Positions 49,258-58,730 of a stretch of 64,000 nucleotides of DNA are shown here, in pieces; positions within the stretch are counted from its first letter, which is position 1; each line of letters opens with the position of its first letter. Where the stretch lies: assembly GCF_030463535.1 (NCBI RefSeq), contig NC_132883.1, positions 34,362,741-34,426,740 of the forward strand. Reading direction: 5' to 3'. Both the position numbers and the translations under genes were made by a program. The notes beneath the pieces were generated by a model. The model was not told the DNA's origin. It saw only the letters and a program-made list of their open reading frames with translations, and searched no databases. This DNA is from Salminus brasiliensis. Lineage: Eukaryota; Chordata; Actinopteri; Characiformes; Bryconidae.

Positions 49258-52200
49258 GTAAGTCTCACTTTCAGAAACCTATTTTGCTGGTGAAATTGTA
49301 GTGTGACTTCTTCGTATAATCTATTGTGTATTATATAATTACGTAAAGCAGGGGTTTTCTGACACAAAAAGAATGTTGCAACACTACACTGAATGTCTAA
49401 ACAAAGGACCTGTTATGTGTCGATTGTTTGGCCAATGTGCTGGAATAGTGTCCAAAATGTGTTAGAAGAGTGACCAAAAGTTGCTGAAATTGGATTAGTA
49501 ATAATATGCTGGAAAAAGATGTGCTGAAATAGTGACTAAAATATGACGGAATAGTGATCAAAATGTGCAAAAATAATTACAAAAATGTGCTGGATTAATG
49601 ACCAAAATATGCTGAAATAGTGGCCAAAATGTGCTGGAATAATTACCAAAATGTGCTGGAATAGTGACCAAAATGTGTAGAACTAATTACCAAAATGTGC
49701 AGAAATAATTACCAAAATATGCGAAAATAATTACCAAAATATGCTGGAATAATTACCAAAATATGCTGGAGTAGTGACTACAATGTGCAGAAATAATTAT
49801 CAATATATGCTGGAATAGTGACTAAAATGTGCAGAAATAATTACCAAAATATGCTGGAATAGTGACTACAATGTGCAGAAATAATTATCAAAATATGCTG
49901 AAATAATTACCAAAATATGCTGGAATAATTACCTAAATATACTGGAATAGGGACCAAAATGTGCAGAACTAGTGACCAAAATATGCTGGAATAATTACCA
50001 AAATATGCTGGAATAGTGACCATATAAATCTTCATGGTAACAGTCTAGTGCAAGATATCTGATGCAAATGTAAGCTAACTCAAGACCTATATGCAACATT
50101 AAAATTGAAAGGAATGTATACAATCTATTTGAATTAATGTAAGAAATTAGTCAGTCCCAGCTGTAGGCCATTTTTATTGCCATGGAGCAAAACCACTACA
50201 ACAATCTCTCTTCTACCTCTATCAGGCATTGCTGGTTTGTGCTCAGTTGCGATCATCGCCCTTGACCGCTACATGGTGGTTTGCAGACCCATGGGCACAG
50301 TCATGTTCCAGACCAGGCATGCTGTGGCAGGAGTGGTGTTCTCCTGGGTATGGTCTTTTGTGTGGAACACGCCACCACTGTTTGGATGGGGCAGCTACCA
50401 GCTGGAAGGTGTGATGACCTCTTGTGCTCCTGACTGGTACAGCAGAGATCCAGCCAACGTCTCTTACATCATGTGCTACTTCATGCTCTGTTTCGCCATG
50501 CCTTTTATGACCATCATTTTCTCCTACTCACGCCTCCTGTGGACCCTACATCAGGTACCATCACCTGAAACTCACAGAATAGTAGAGTTTTCACAGAAAT
50601 GATAGGGGGTGTGATGGGGATTCCCTGACAGTAGTTATTGCCTAGTTCAGATACTAGGAGGTAAAATAATGATTATTTACGACTTTGGTTTAGGTGTCAG
50701 GCTTCTCAGTTTGTAGCTTATGTAGCCAATTTTTCCCTGTGAAAATAGTAAAGTTCTATCATTTAGTTGTAGCTAGACAAAAGAAAAGATAACAAACATT
50801 TACCAGCAATGTGTCGTCCATACAAAAAAGCTCATGTATTGTGTTAACATGAATTTGTTGAGTCAAAGAAATGGGAAAAGAAAGTTAACTTGGTCTAAAA
50901 TCTTTTTCTTACTTCCTAGGTAGCCAAGCTGCAAATGGCAGAAAGTGGAAGCACAGCTAAGGCGGAAATGCAAGTGGCGCGTATGGTGGTTGTTATGGTC
51001 CTGGCCTTCTTGCTCACATGGCTGCCCTATGCATCTTTTGCCCTCGCTGTGATCTTTGATTCCAACCTCTACATTGACCCACTGATTGCCACGGTTCCCA
51101 TGTATCTGGCCAAGAGCAGCACAGTCTTCAACCCCATCATCTACATCTTCATGAACAGACAGGTAAGTGAAAGGGAATCAGGCTTACTTTCTGAGAGTTG
51201 GTGAGTGCACTTTAGTGCTGTAGCAACACATTTTACCAAACATATTATACAGGTGATCTGCATGTTTTGCATATTTACTATATTTAGCATGATTTACAGT
51301 AAAGCTTCACCTTCACCCCCCTCACATTGGCTACAAAAAGCACATAAAAGTGTTTAGTTATTAGTTAGAGCAGTAACTTCAGTTATTACTGAAGTGTGAA
51401 CTACCGGAAAATGAAGAGAGGAATTAAATGATTTTCACTGCTGTTGTCCCTTGTAGTGTCATGAGCAGATCAAATAGCAGGAATATAAGGGAATCAGTTA
51501 AATTAGCCACATGTCCTTGAAAAATAAACTCTGCAATTCATTTAAATGACATTGAATAGTATTATTATCACATGGAAATAAAACTGTAAATTAAAACCAT
51601 CATATTAAATCAGTAAAGCACCATGCTAAACAGCTGTTTCGCCACTATGCCAGGCTGTGCCTATGCGTATGGCTATGCGTGCACATAGTTTTTATGGTTG
51701 TTATAGCTTCCCTGCATGCTTACAATCCCTCCTCTAATCCAGTTGTTCCATGCAGTTCCACTATCACAGCTGTTTTCAGACTATTCTATGTAGTTTTATT
51801 ATACGATTTTACTGGTTTTTATTTTTGTAGCCAATGACCCAAAGGTTGCATATGGTTCCGAGACTGACAGTTGCTGGATGCTGGATATTTTACCATGGTT
51901 CTGTAGGAAATCCAGTCAGCTGGTGGAAAATGACAATTTCAACCTTGTTTTAAGTAATAAGTTACAGACCTCTAACTAAAGATGCTGTTCGCCAGTCAGT
52001 AGCTTCAGATGCATTCAATTCTAAAATTAAAAAGATTTTAATAACACATCATTTTGTAGCATTTCTATTGGCCCATTTATCATCAAAAGTACGAAGCTCT
52101 ACTAAGACACTTGTCATGAAGGGGTTAAATAATGTATTGTTATTTGATGAGTCATTTTTGCCATTTTCCATTTTTGGTTCTTGGATTGATTGGAATTTTG

Positions 52201-53077
52201 ATGATAAATGGGCCAATAGAAATGCTATAAAATAACATGTTATTAAAATCTTTTTACAGTGACTTCCATAGAAAGTTAAGAAGGTTTCTTACTTCTTATG
52301 GAAAGTTATGTCTCTGGAAGGATGTTTGGCCAGCCAGGTCTTTTTCTTTTCCCTAATTTTAGTGTTAAATGCATCTGAACCTACTGACTGGTGAACAGCA
52401 GTCTTTAGTTAGAGGTCTGTAACTTTTTTTTTTAACTGTTATTTTCTTCACACATATTGCATAGCCAGACACCAGCTTCTGGCGTTCCTGAGAAGCTTAG
52501 CCCATTCCTCACTGGTAAAGGTCTCCAGTTCAACAGTATTCTTGTAATAAATGTAGTCTGATCTCTACATAAGTCACCATTTTTGACAAATACAATCCAA
52601 TTAAATGTTTAACACACTAAATAATAGCACACTATTCAATCTGTTTTGAGAAAAGCAATTTTGTTTGTTGCTTACATTTGTGTACCTTTATTTAATGGGC
52701 AAAGAACCTGTGAACCACACAATTCAAATTTTGGGAAGTGATAAACACAACATTCTCAAGAAAAGACATGAGCATTACAACTTTTTGTTTATTATTAGTG
52801 CTTGTCTATAAATATTGGACTTCTGATCATTTACATTGTACCCCAGAGCTGGGGACGGCGGTGGTGAGACCACAAGGCCTGGAATTTAATATTAAATTCC
52901 TCTCTTTCCCACTCCTAGTTCCGGGACTGTGCAGTGCCATATCTCTTCTGTGGGAGAAACCCATGGGCAGCTAAAGTTGGAGAGTCTGAGGTGGAAACTA
53001 CAATGACTTCAATCAGCAAGAGCAACAAGGTGTCCCCGTCATCGTCCATCTCTGCCACACACTCTTCTATCACGTAA
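48924..53077 (+). CDS. parapinopsin: Parapinopsin, non-visual pineal opsin (4 coding exons, 354 aa)
   Basis: This gene encodes a seven-transmembrane opsin of the parapinopsin family, a bistable pigment of pineal and parapineal photoreceptors that binds 11-cis-retinal and couples to Gi/Gt-type G proteins. Joining 48924-49257, 50226-50554, 50920-51162 and 52919-53077 gives one open frame with GT..AG at every junction. Visible in the product are: the disulphide cysteines C101 and C178; E104 and E172, matching bovine rhodopsin E113 and E181; the DRY motif at 125-127; TWLPYA in TM6; the retinal-binding lysine K286; NPIIY at 292-296; and a Ser/Thr-rich tail suited to kinase and arrestin control. 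An in-frame TGA lies 15 nt before the ATG, which has A at -3 and G at +4, so the start is well fixed. The family call rests on close similarity to catfish parapinopsin as I remember it. Whether it is the UV (PP1) or blue (PP2) teleost paralogue was not settled. The N-terminus has no N-x-S/T sequon; the only extracellular one is NVS at 189-191. Confidence 0.95.
49430..50022 (+). repeat. 22-bp minisatellite in parapinopsin intron 1
   Basis: About 27 degenerate copies of a unit close to 22 bp, built from ACCAAAATATGCTGGAAT and AATTACC or AGTGACC variants, fill most of the 968-bp first intron. It ends about 200 bp before the exon 2 acceptor. The units diverge by several bases each, so the array looks old. 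Confidence 0.85.
50226..50554 (+). CDS. parapinopsin: Parapinopsin exon 2 (coding)
   Basis: This exon encodes residues 112-221: the rest of TM3 with DRY, TM4, extracellular loop 2 with the E181-equivalent and the disulphide cysteine, and TM5. The acceptor is TATCAG and restores the Gly codon split by exon 1. The donor reads CAG|GTACCA, weaker than the other donors but needed to keep frame with exon 3. Confidence 0.92.
50920..51162 (+). CDS. parapinopsin: Parapinopsin exon 3 (coding)
   Basis: This exon encodes residues 222-302: intracellular loop 3, TM6 (TWLPYA), TM7 with Schiff-base lysine K286, and NPIIY, ending in MNRQ. The acceptor is TTCCTAG and the donor is CAG|GTAAGTG. Both junctions are phase 0. 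Confidence 0.94.
51957..52430. mobile_element. Foldback (palindromic) element in parapinopsin intron 3
   Basis: The left arm (51957-52087) runs from AGTTACAGACCTCTAACT to GGCCCATTTATCATC. It reappears reverse-complemented on the right (52198-52428, GATGATAAATGGGCC to AGAGGTCTGTAACTT). The right arm carries about 100 extra bases. The element belongs to the same family as the stretches near 9.7 kb and 10.65 kb (shared AAATGGACCAATA and CAATAGTTTCCATT). The arms could form a long hairpin in the pre-mRNA. Confidence 0.75.
52919..53077 (+). CDS. parapinopsin: Parapinopsin exon 4 (coding, C-terminus)
   Basis: This exon encodes residues 303-354 and the TAA stop: FRDCAVPYLFCG (helix 8 with cysteines available for palmitoylation), the family-typical NPWAAK, then a Ser/Thr-rich tail that is the likely phosphorylation and arrestin-binding segment. 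The acceptor is CTCCTAG after a pyrimidine tract. Confidence 0.93.
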   Translation, partial: FRDCAVPYLFCGRNPWAAKVGESEVETTMTSISKSNKVSPSSSISATHSSIT

Positions 53078-53357
53078 ACACACCACAGTGTAACAGGTTC
53101 AGACTGTAACCAAATCCCCTTACAATGTCACTTTTCCACTGCTCTTTAAAAGGATTTCAAGGTTGTTCAATTCCACCCTTAATTAACTTTATTAATGACT
53201 CTGCTGAATGCTTTGGTCCCTTGATAGCGTCACTGGAATGTGGTACGTCTAAATCCCTCAAAGAAGAAAGCTAATTTTATATGCCTCGCTCCATCTTATC
53301 AGGAATTAGTGAGTATAAAGCACAGTTGTGTTCCTCTGTTGTCTGTTTGTTTTGAAG

Positions 53358-53363
53358 AATAAA
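53358..53363 (+). terminator. parapinopsin: Poly(A) signal of parapinopsin
   Basis: AATAAA lies 281 bp after the parapinopsin stop codon on the same strand, giving a 3'UTR of about 300 nt. It is the first canonical hexamer downstream. Confidence 0.7.
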
Positions 53364-54088
53364 GAAAGCGCTTCGACTTAACTTGCCTCTATTGTCTTCT
53401 AATAGTCAAGAGAATGCCGCAAATCAAAGACCAACTCCCAACTTGAAATCTTTTATGCTGAATTGGTGAAGCTGAAATGAAAGCATACTTACTGGAACCA
53501 GTTTCCGGATGCACATCTATTGGGAGGGTCGTTCTGTTCTTTTTCACAGCCTTTTTGAGTCTTTACTGAAGGTCATGTACTTGTGTATTCCTTCTTGTTG
53601 ACAGTTTTTTACACTTCTGCGAGCACTGCCAGACTTATTAAGAATGTACATTATGTGTGTCCTTTTGTCCTTCATGTCCAAAGACAGGAAGTCCACAGAC
53701 GTCCATACAAACTGTTCCCAAAGAGCAATGAAGGGAAAAGAGTGAATCAAATGTGGCTGTTGCTGTAATGACCCAGGGGCTTCAGCAGCTTAGTGAATAG
53801 CAAACAGCGCTGCAGCACAGTGGGCCAAGAACACAGCCAATTAAATTGTATGCAAAGTACAGATGAAAGGAAGAAAGGATTCCCCTCTCCTTCTCTCACT
53901 TCCTCTAAAAGTGACTCTAGCAGATGTCTGAACTGTCCAAACTGCAGCCATAACTTGTTTGCCCCTAAAGAAAAACTCCAGCATTTTCTCCAACCAACAC
54001 TCTTATAAAAAGTGGTGCCTCAAAGAATTCTTAAAGTGATGCCTTAGAATAATCTTTAAAATAAAAGAGATGTGACTGAAGAACCTTT

Positions 54089-54440
54089 CATTTACATTTA
54101 TATTCACATTTAAGGCATTTAGCAGACACTCTTATACTGTACATTTAGAAAATACCCTTAACTAGTTTGGGTCGGCTAGGATCCAAAAGGACCTCCAAGC
54201 TTAGATGCTACTAAATACAAAAGTCAGTATGGAGACCACAACACTGGACAGTACACTTCATCCAAGTACTCTCGGAAGAGATGGGTCTTCAGACTGTGTT
54301 TGAAGACAGTGAGCAACTGTTCTGACACCCAGGGGAAGTTTGTTCCACCACTTCGGTGCCAGGACAGAAAACAGCCTGGATGTTTATCTTCCATGGATCT
54401 TAAAGGATGGCGGGTCAAGCTAAACTCGAACGGCTCAAGT
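54089..54440 (-). mobile_element. SINE-tail-containing interspersed repeat
   Basis: It begins with the reverse complement of the teleost SINE tail (GGCATTTAGCAGACACTCTT). It continues with a module common in fish: GAGATGGGTCTTCAGACTGT, ACACCCAGGGGAAG, TTCGGTGCCAGGACAGAAAA and ATCTTAAAGGATGGCGGGTC. It runs into a TA microsatellite. Confidence 0.75.
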
Positions 54441-54460
54441 ACTCGAGTTATACTTGTTAA

Positions 54461-54463
<3 letters not shown>

Positions 54464-54528
<65 letters not shown>
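54464..54528. repeat. (TA)n microsatellite
   Basis: About 32 TA repeats directly after the interspersed repeat. Confidence 0.97.
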
Positions 54529-54533
<5 letters not shown>

Positions 54534-54579
54534 GGACTTTTAGCAAGGCCTGTGACTGATAGGGGCTCTATAAAATGTA

Positions 54580-56435
54580 TTAATTGAGAATTTTGGCAGA
54601 ATTGATGGAGTTGTGTATTATCTCTTCATGGGGCCCAAAATCCCTGAAAGCGCTGGGATTAGCTTCACATGGGAAGGTGGAGTAATGTATTTTTACCATA
54701 GGATGTCTGTAAAATTAAGAAAATAAAGAAATTCTGCATAAATTCTGAGATGGGGGTAGCCTGAATTTACATACTGCCATCACTTCCAAAAATGTCCTAC
54801 CTGACTATGACAGGGGAGGGTTTGTGTAAATATGAAGGCTTCTGCAGCCCCTGATAGGCTCCACTTATTGAATAGTCACCCAAAGTTCTTGCTGACGTCA
54901 CAATACTTATACATAGGGCAGTTACATAACTGTACAATGAGTTTAAATGTAATGTTTATTTTCTAAGTAAGGAAACATATCAATATTATGATCTATGGTT
55001 ATTCATACGCCACAGATGCTACAGAGAGAGTTGGAAAATGCTGGAGTATTCCTTTAATGCAGTATAGTCCTTTCCACCAACTTTGTGTTCCTGAGCTGGT
55101 TGCATACAAAAGGGTGCTGGATGCAGATCATAGGTTAAGGTAATGACCCCCCAAGAAAGATAATACAAAAGAAAAATAGGAGCTGTTAGAATGCAGACAG
55201 TGTCTAATTACCTCTATCAGTCAGAGCTGGAAAGATACACTGCCTTAATACCAACCAGCTTCCATACAGAGATTTAATTAGACCATGTTAACAATTTAGT
55301 CACAGACTTATCCAGCTATGCCTTCGCTAAAAGTGTGGAAATTCATTAACCCTTTAACAGTTACACCAAGAAATACATTTATTTATTGGTAAAACTGTGT
55401 TCCTGGATGCACAAATCAACCAGCTGGTTGACTTGCCCAGTTAGGGTAATTCTAGACATTGACTATAATTAACAACAGAACAGTCACTGTAATGCAATAT
55501 ATTTTAATTTTATGGAAAAGTTTATGATGATATCTATATCTGCATAAGAGTAAATTAAATGTTTATGTTTACCTACCAATCTGGATAGCTGTAGCTATAG
55601 TTATTCATTGCAAAGTGTTTTTCAATAAGGCTCAGCTATGATGTCTATGGCAGAAATTATATAAGTATATATAATATAAAATATAAGTATTATTAGCTCA
55701 TATCTTATTACATGAAAAGGTATTGATTTTAAAAACACATACAATGCAGTCTAGCAAGGAAATTGGCTATGTGATCTTGTGCAGCGTTTATGCTGAGCTA
55801 ATTTTAGCATCCAGTTCTCTTTACCCTGACTGTGCAACACACACATGAAGCAACATATAGACACATTTCATTGTCATGTATCTGCCATTTAACAACAATA
55901 TATTTATCAGGGGGTGTAGAACATGAAATATAATATTTACCATGTAGCTACAAATAAATGTTTGAAGACACTGCCTCATGCCAACACATTTATGTTTTTT
56001 TCAGACATAAAATCCATTTGTGAAATATAATTACATTACACACTCTATTCAATGAGTGGAATAAGATCATACAGTCGAAGATGGGTTTATATTACAAAAA
56101 TGTAATCACTAAAAGGTCTACCATGTGGTAGACACTTCCTGTTAAAGGGCTAACAGACACACAATTCCTAAACTGAATTCCTAAACATTAGAGCTAGTGC
56201 TTAATCAGTCCTCACAACCTTGGGATATCCACAGTAGAGCTGAAGTGGACAGGCAATCTGGCATTTGGCTTAAGGTTAAATCTGATACACACTTGATTGA
56301 GGTCTTCCACCCTTTTTATTGTTTTTATGTTAAATATATTGCCACATTTCTATATTGTCACTTTCTTAATTCGTTGACAACTTGGTTGACTTTTTCTAGG
56401 GCTATTGAAAGAATTCTATTAAATTAAATTGGGCA
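54580..56435. other. Intergenic stretch between the convergent genes
   Basis: It starts with the third GGGCCC-family copy (54,580-54,655). Otherwise AT-rich and unassigned, with no exon recognised. Confidence 0.45.
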
Positions 56436-56439
56436 CACA

Positions 56440-56790
56440 CTATTCATCCATCTTCCTTTCTGCTTCTACCTGGTCAGCATTATAGTGCGTATGGAGCATA
56501 CCCAAAATCATTGGGCACGAGGCAGGAATATCCTCTGGACAGGGTACCAGTCCACTGCAGGATACCACACATACTCATCTAGTGTACTTACACATTCACT
56601 CTAAGGGGCAATTTAGCATCGCCAATTTACGCACCACATGTGTTGAGGGAGAAACCCAAAGAACCCAGAGGAACCCACACACGGAGAATAATCAAACTCC
56701 TCACAGACAGAAACTGAAGTATTGATCGAACCCACAAACTCAGTCATTCAGACCCATGGAGGCGCACACTATCTGTTGCACCACCACATC
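56440..56790 (-). mobile_element. tRNA-derived SINE, minus strand
   Basis: Read on -, the head GTGGTGGTGCAACAGATAG and the B-box-like GTGGGTTCGATCAAT are followed by the body typical of an abundant fish SINE: GTGTGTGGGTTCCTCTGGG, AATTGCCCCTTAGAGTGAA, CAGTGGACTGGTACCCTGTC and GATTTTGGGTATGCTCCA. Length about 350 bp. Confidence 0.8.
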
Positions 56791-58139
56791 ATAAGGATAT
56801 GATGAGGTAACCATTTTAACATAAATTTTGTGTTTATATTGAGTCAAATTGCTAAATAGATGCCAGATGCATCAGGTGTAATATTAGTTTAACATTTTCA
56901 GCTCCTAAGAGCATCAGGTAAACCTTTTTCTTAAAACTCTATGGAATTGAACAGTTCAGTGCCTGCCATTTATTTTGTGCATTGCCAAATTCATGACAAA
57001 TGAAAAACTAAAATCTGCATGCAAATGAGGACAAAAACAGAGCCAACAATGCATGGTTTCATTGTCATAATTTGAATTGTAGCTTATTGGACAAGCACAG
57101 AGTGAAAGAGCACATTAGGGCTATATGTATGTATATGCATAATAAATCAATATGTATAAAAGAGTTGTGCACACGTATTTTGGGGGAGATTGGGAATTAC
57201 TGGCCATTAGCGGAAAGAAGAAATATTGCAGCATTTATTGTAAATGTAATACTCTTTGTAATAATCTGTTCAAAACTGAATCCAGTAAAAAGTACAGAGC
57301 ATATTCAGTTTAGCATACATTTACTCTGCTAAAATAATTATTATTGAATTATAATATTATAAAATATTATTATAAGTCCAGCTATTTGTTTTTAATTCAA
57401 TTTGAATAATCTCAGATCTAAATGACCAATTCTCAACTCATGTGGGCATTATACTGCTGAATGTCATCTACAGTGGCTGCTTCACTTTTACTGGAAATGA
57501 ATCAAATCAGAGATAAAGCATAACTAAGAAAAATAAGTAACAATAAGTGGATTGATTATGGCTTAATGGTTTCCGAGCTTTAATTCTATGCACACTATTC
57601 TAATTCTACACTAATTTCATGGTCCTTATCTTAGATCTATTATTAGTTGTATGCAAAAGTCTGGGCACCCTTGGACAAATTGAATGTTGAATGTTTTGAT
57701 GATTTTCTAAGTAAAATGATTTAACTATGATCACATTACTTTAGTGGAATTTCTACATATATGTTTTATATATATGGCCCCAGATGAGCAAGTGATGCTC
57801 TTTGACTTTTAACATTTAACCTGTAAACAACTAAACCTTATCATGTAGGACCTGAACAAGCAGCTCTGAGCCTGCTTTTAACTACAAGTAATTCATTTTA
57901 ATTCTGAATGTAAGTGCATTATCACTGCTTCACATCCAGTACATGTCAGTGGAGACCTCTGCCTGGTGGTAAATTTGTACTTTTTGGCAAATGAGTCATA
58001 TTGCGCCATATTGCGTCTGGCCAATTAGGTTAGAGTATATTGGTCTTTGTCACAAGCATCACATATTTATTTAACTTTCCCCAAAAGTAGAGAAGGCTCT
58101 CTTCCTTTTTTATCCAGTCCATAATAGTTTAATATAATA
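56791..58139. other. Intergenic stretch with Tc1-type terminus
   Basis: At 57,652-57,725, ATGCAAAAGTCTGGGCACCC followed by ATTTTCTAAGTAAAATGATT matches the left end of a widespread fish Tc1/mariner non-autonomous element. No right end was found. Otherwise unassigned. Confidence 0.55.
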
Positions 58140-58239
58140 CTACATTTATTTTTGGTTTTGACAGTGAAGATTTGGAGACATTCGATTGGATGTAGTTTAC
58201 AACTTTCAAGCGGGAAGGCAAGATTGAAATCATACAGAG

Positions 58240-58245
58240 TTTATT
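58240..58245 (-). terminator. Candidate poly(A) signal of the GST theta gene
   Basis: AATAAA on the minus strand lies about 285 bp after the GST stop. Another copy is at 58145-58150. Either would give a 3'UTR of 300-400 nt. I cannot choose between them from sequence alone. Confidence 0.45.
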
Positions 58246-58529
58246 GCTTACTTGACAAAGTAGTGAATGTGGTGGCTTGTATGGCTTATACTCACTGTGA
58301 CAATGATCAAAGTAAAAAAAAAAAGTTTTACTGGTACAACATTAAATGCAAATAAGAAACAGCAAACTGAGTGTTTCCTGCTTCCTTCATTTCCACACAG
58401 AAACTCCATAGAAATGTTCACTTGCAGCGGGAAGAGAGGGCTGGATCGGAAAACACTGAGGGACAAGTGGTAAAGTGTTTTTTACATTCTGCATTCAACA
58501 GTTGGTTCAAATAAATGACAAATACAACA

Positions 58530-58730
58530 TCAGTTGAACATTTTTATGATCCGGCTCTTAAGAGCTTCAGGTAAACCTTTGTTCGCAAAGGTCTGTGAAA
58601 GAGAGGCCACATTCATGATAACATTATGGGCCTCATCGAACAGTCCCACACCAATTTCCTTCTTTACTCTGTCCCTCCATGCACTCAGAGCCGGCCTGCC
58701 CTCAAACACATCCAAGCCTGTTGCGACCGG
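58530..58730 (-). CDS. gstt1: GST theta exon 5 (coding, C-terminus)
   Basis: This exon encodes residues 177-242 and [23 protein letters not shown], then [16 protein letters not shown], the C-terminal extension typical of theta GSTs. The acceptor is TTTTTTTCAG on the minus strand. Confidence 0.93.
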   Translation of the reverse strand, partial: PVATGLDVFEGRPALSAWRDRVKKEIGVGLFDEAHNVIMNVASLSQTFANKGLPEALKSRIIKMFN

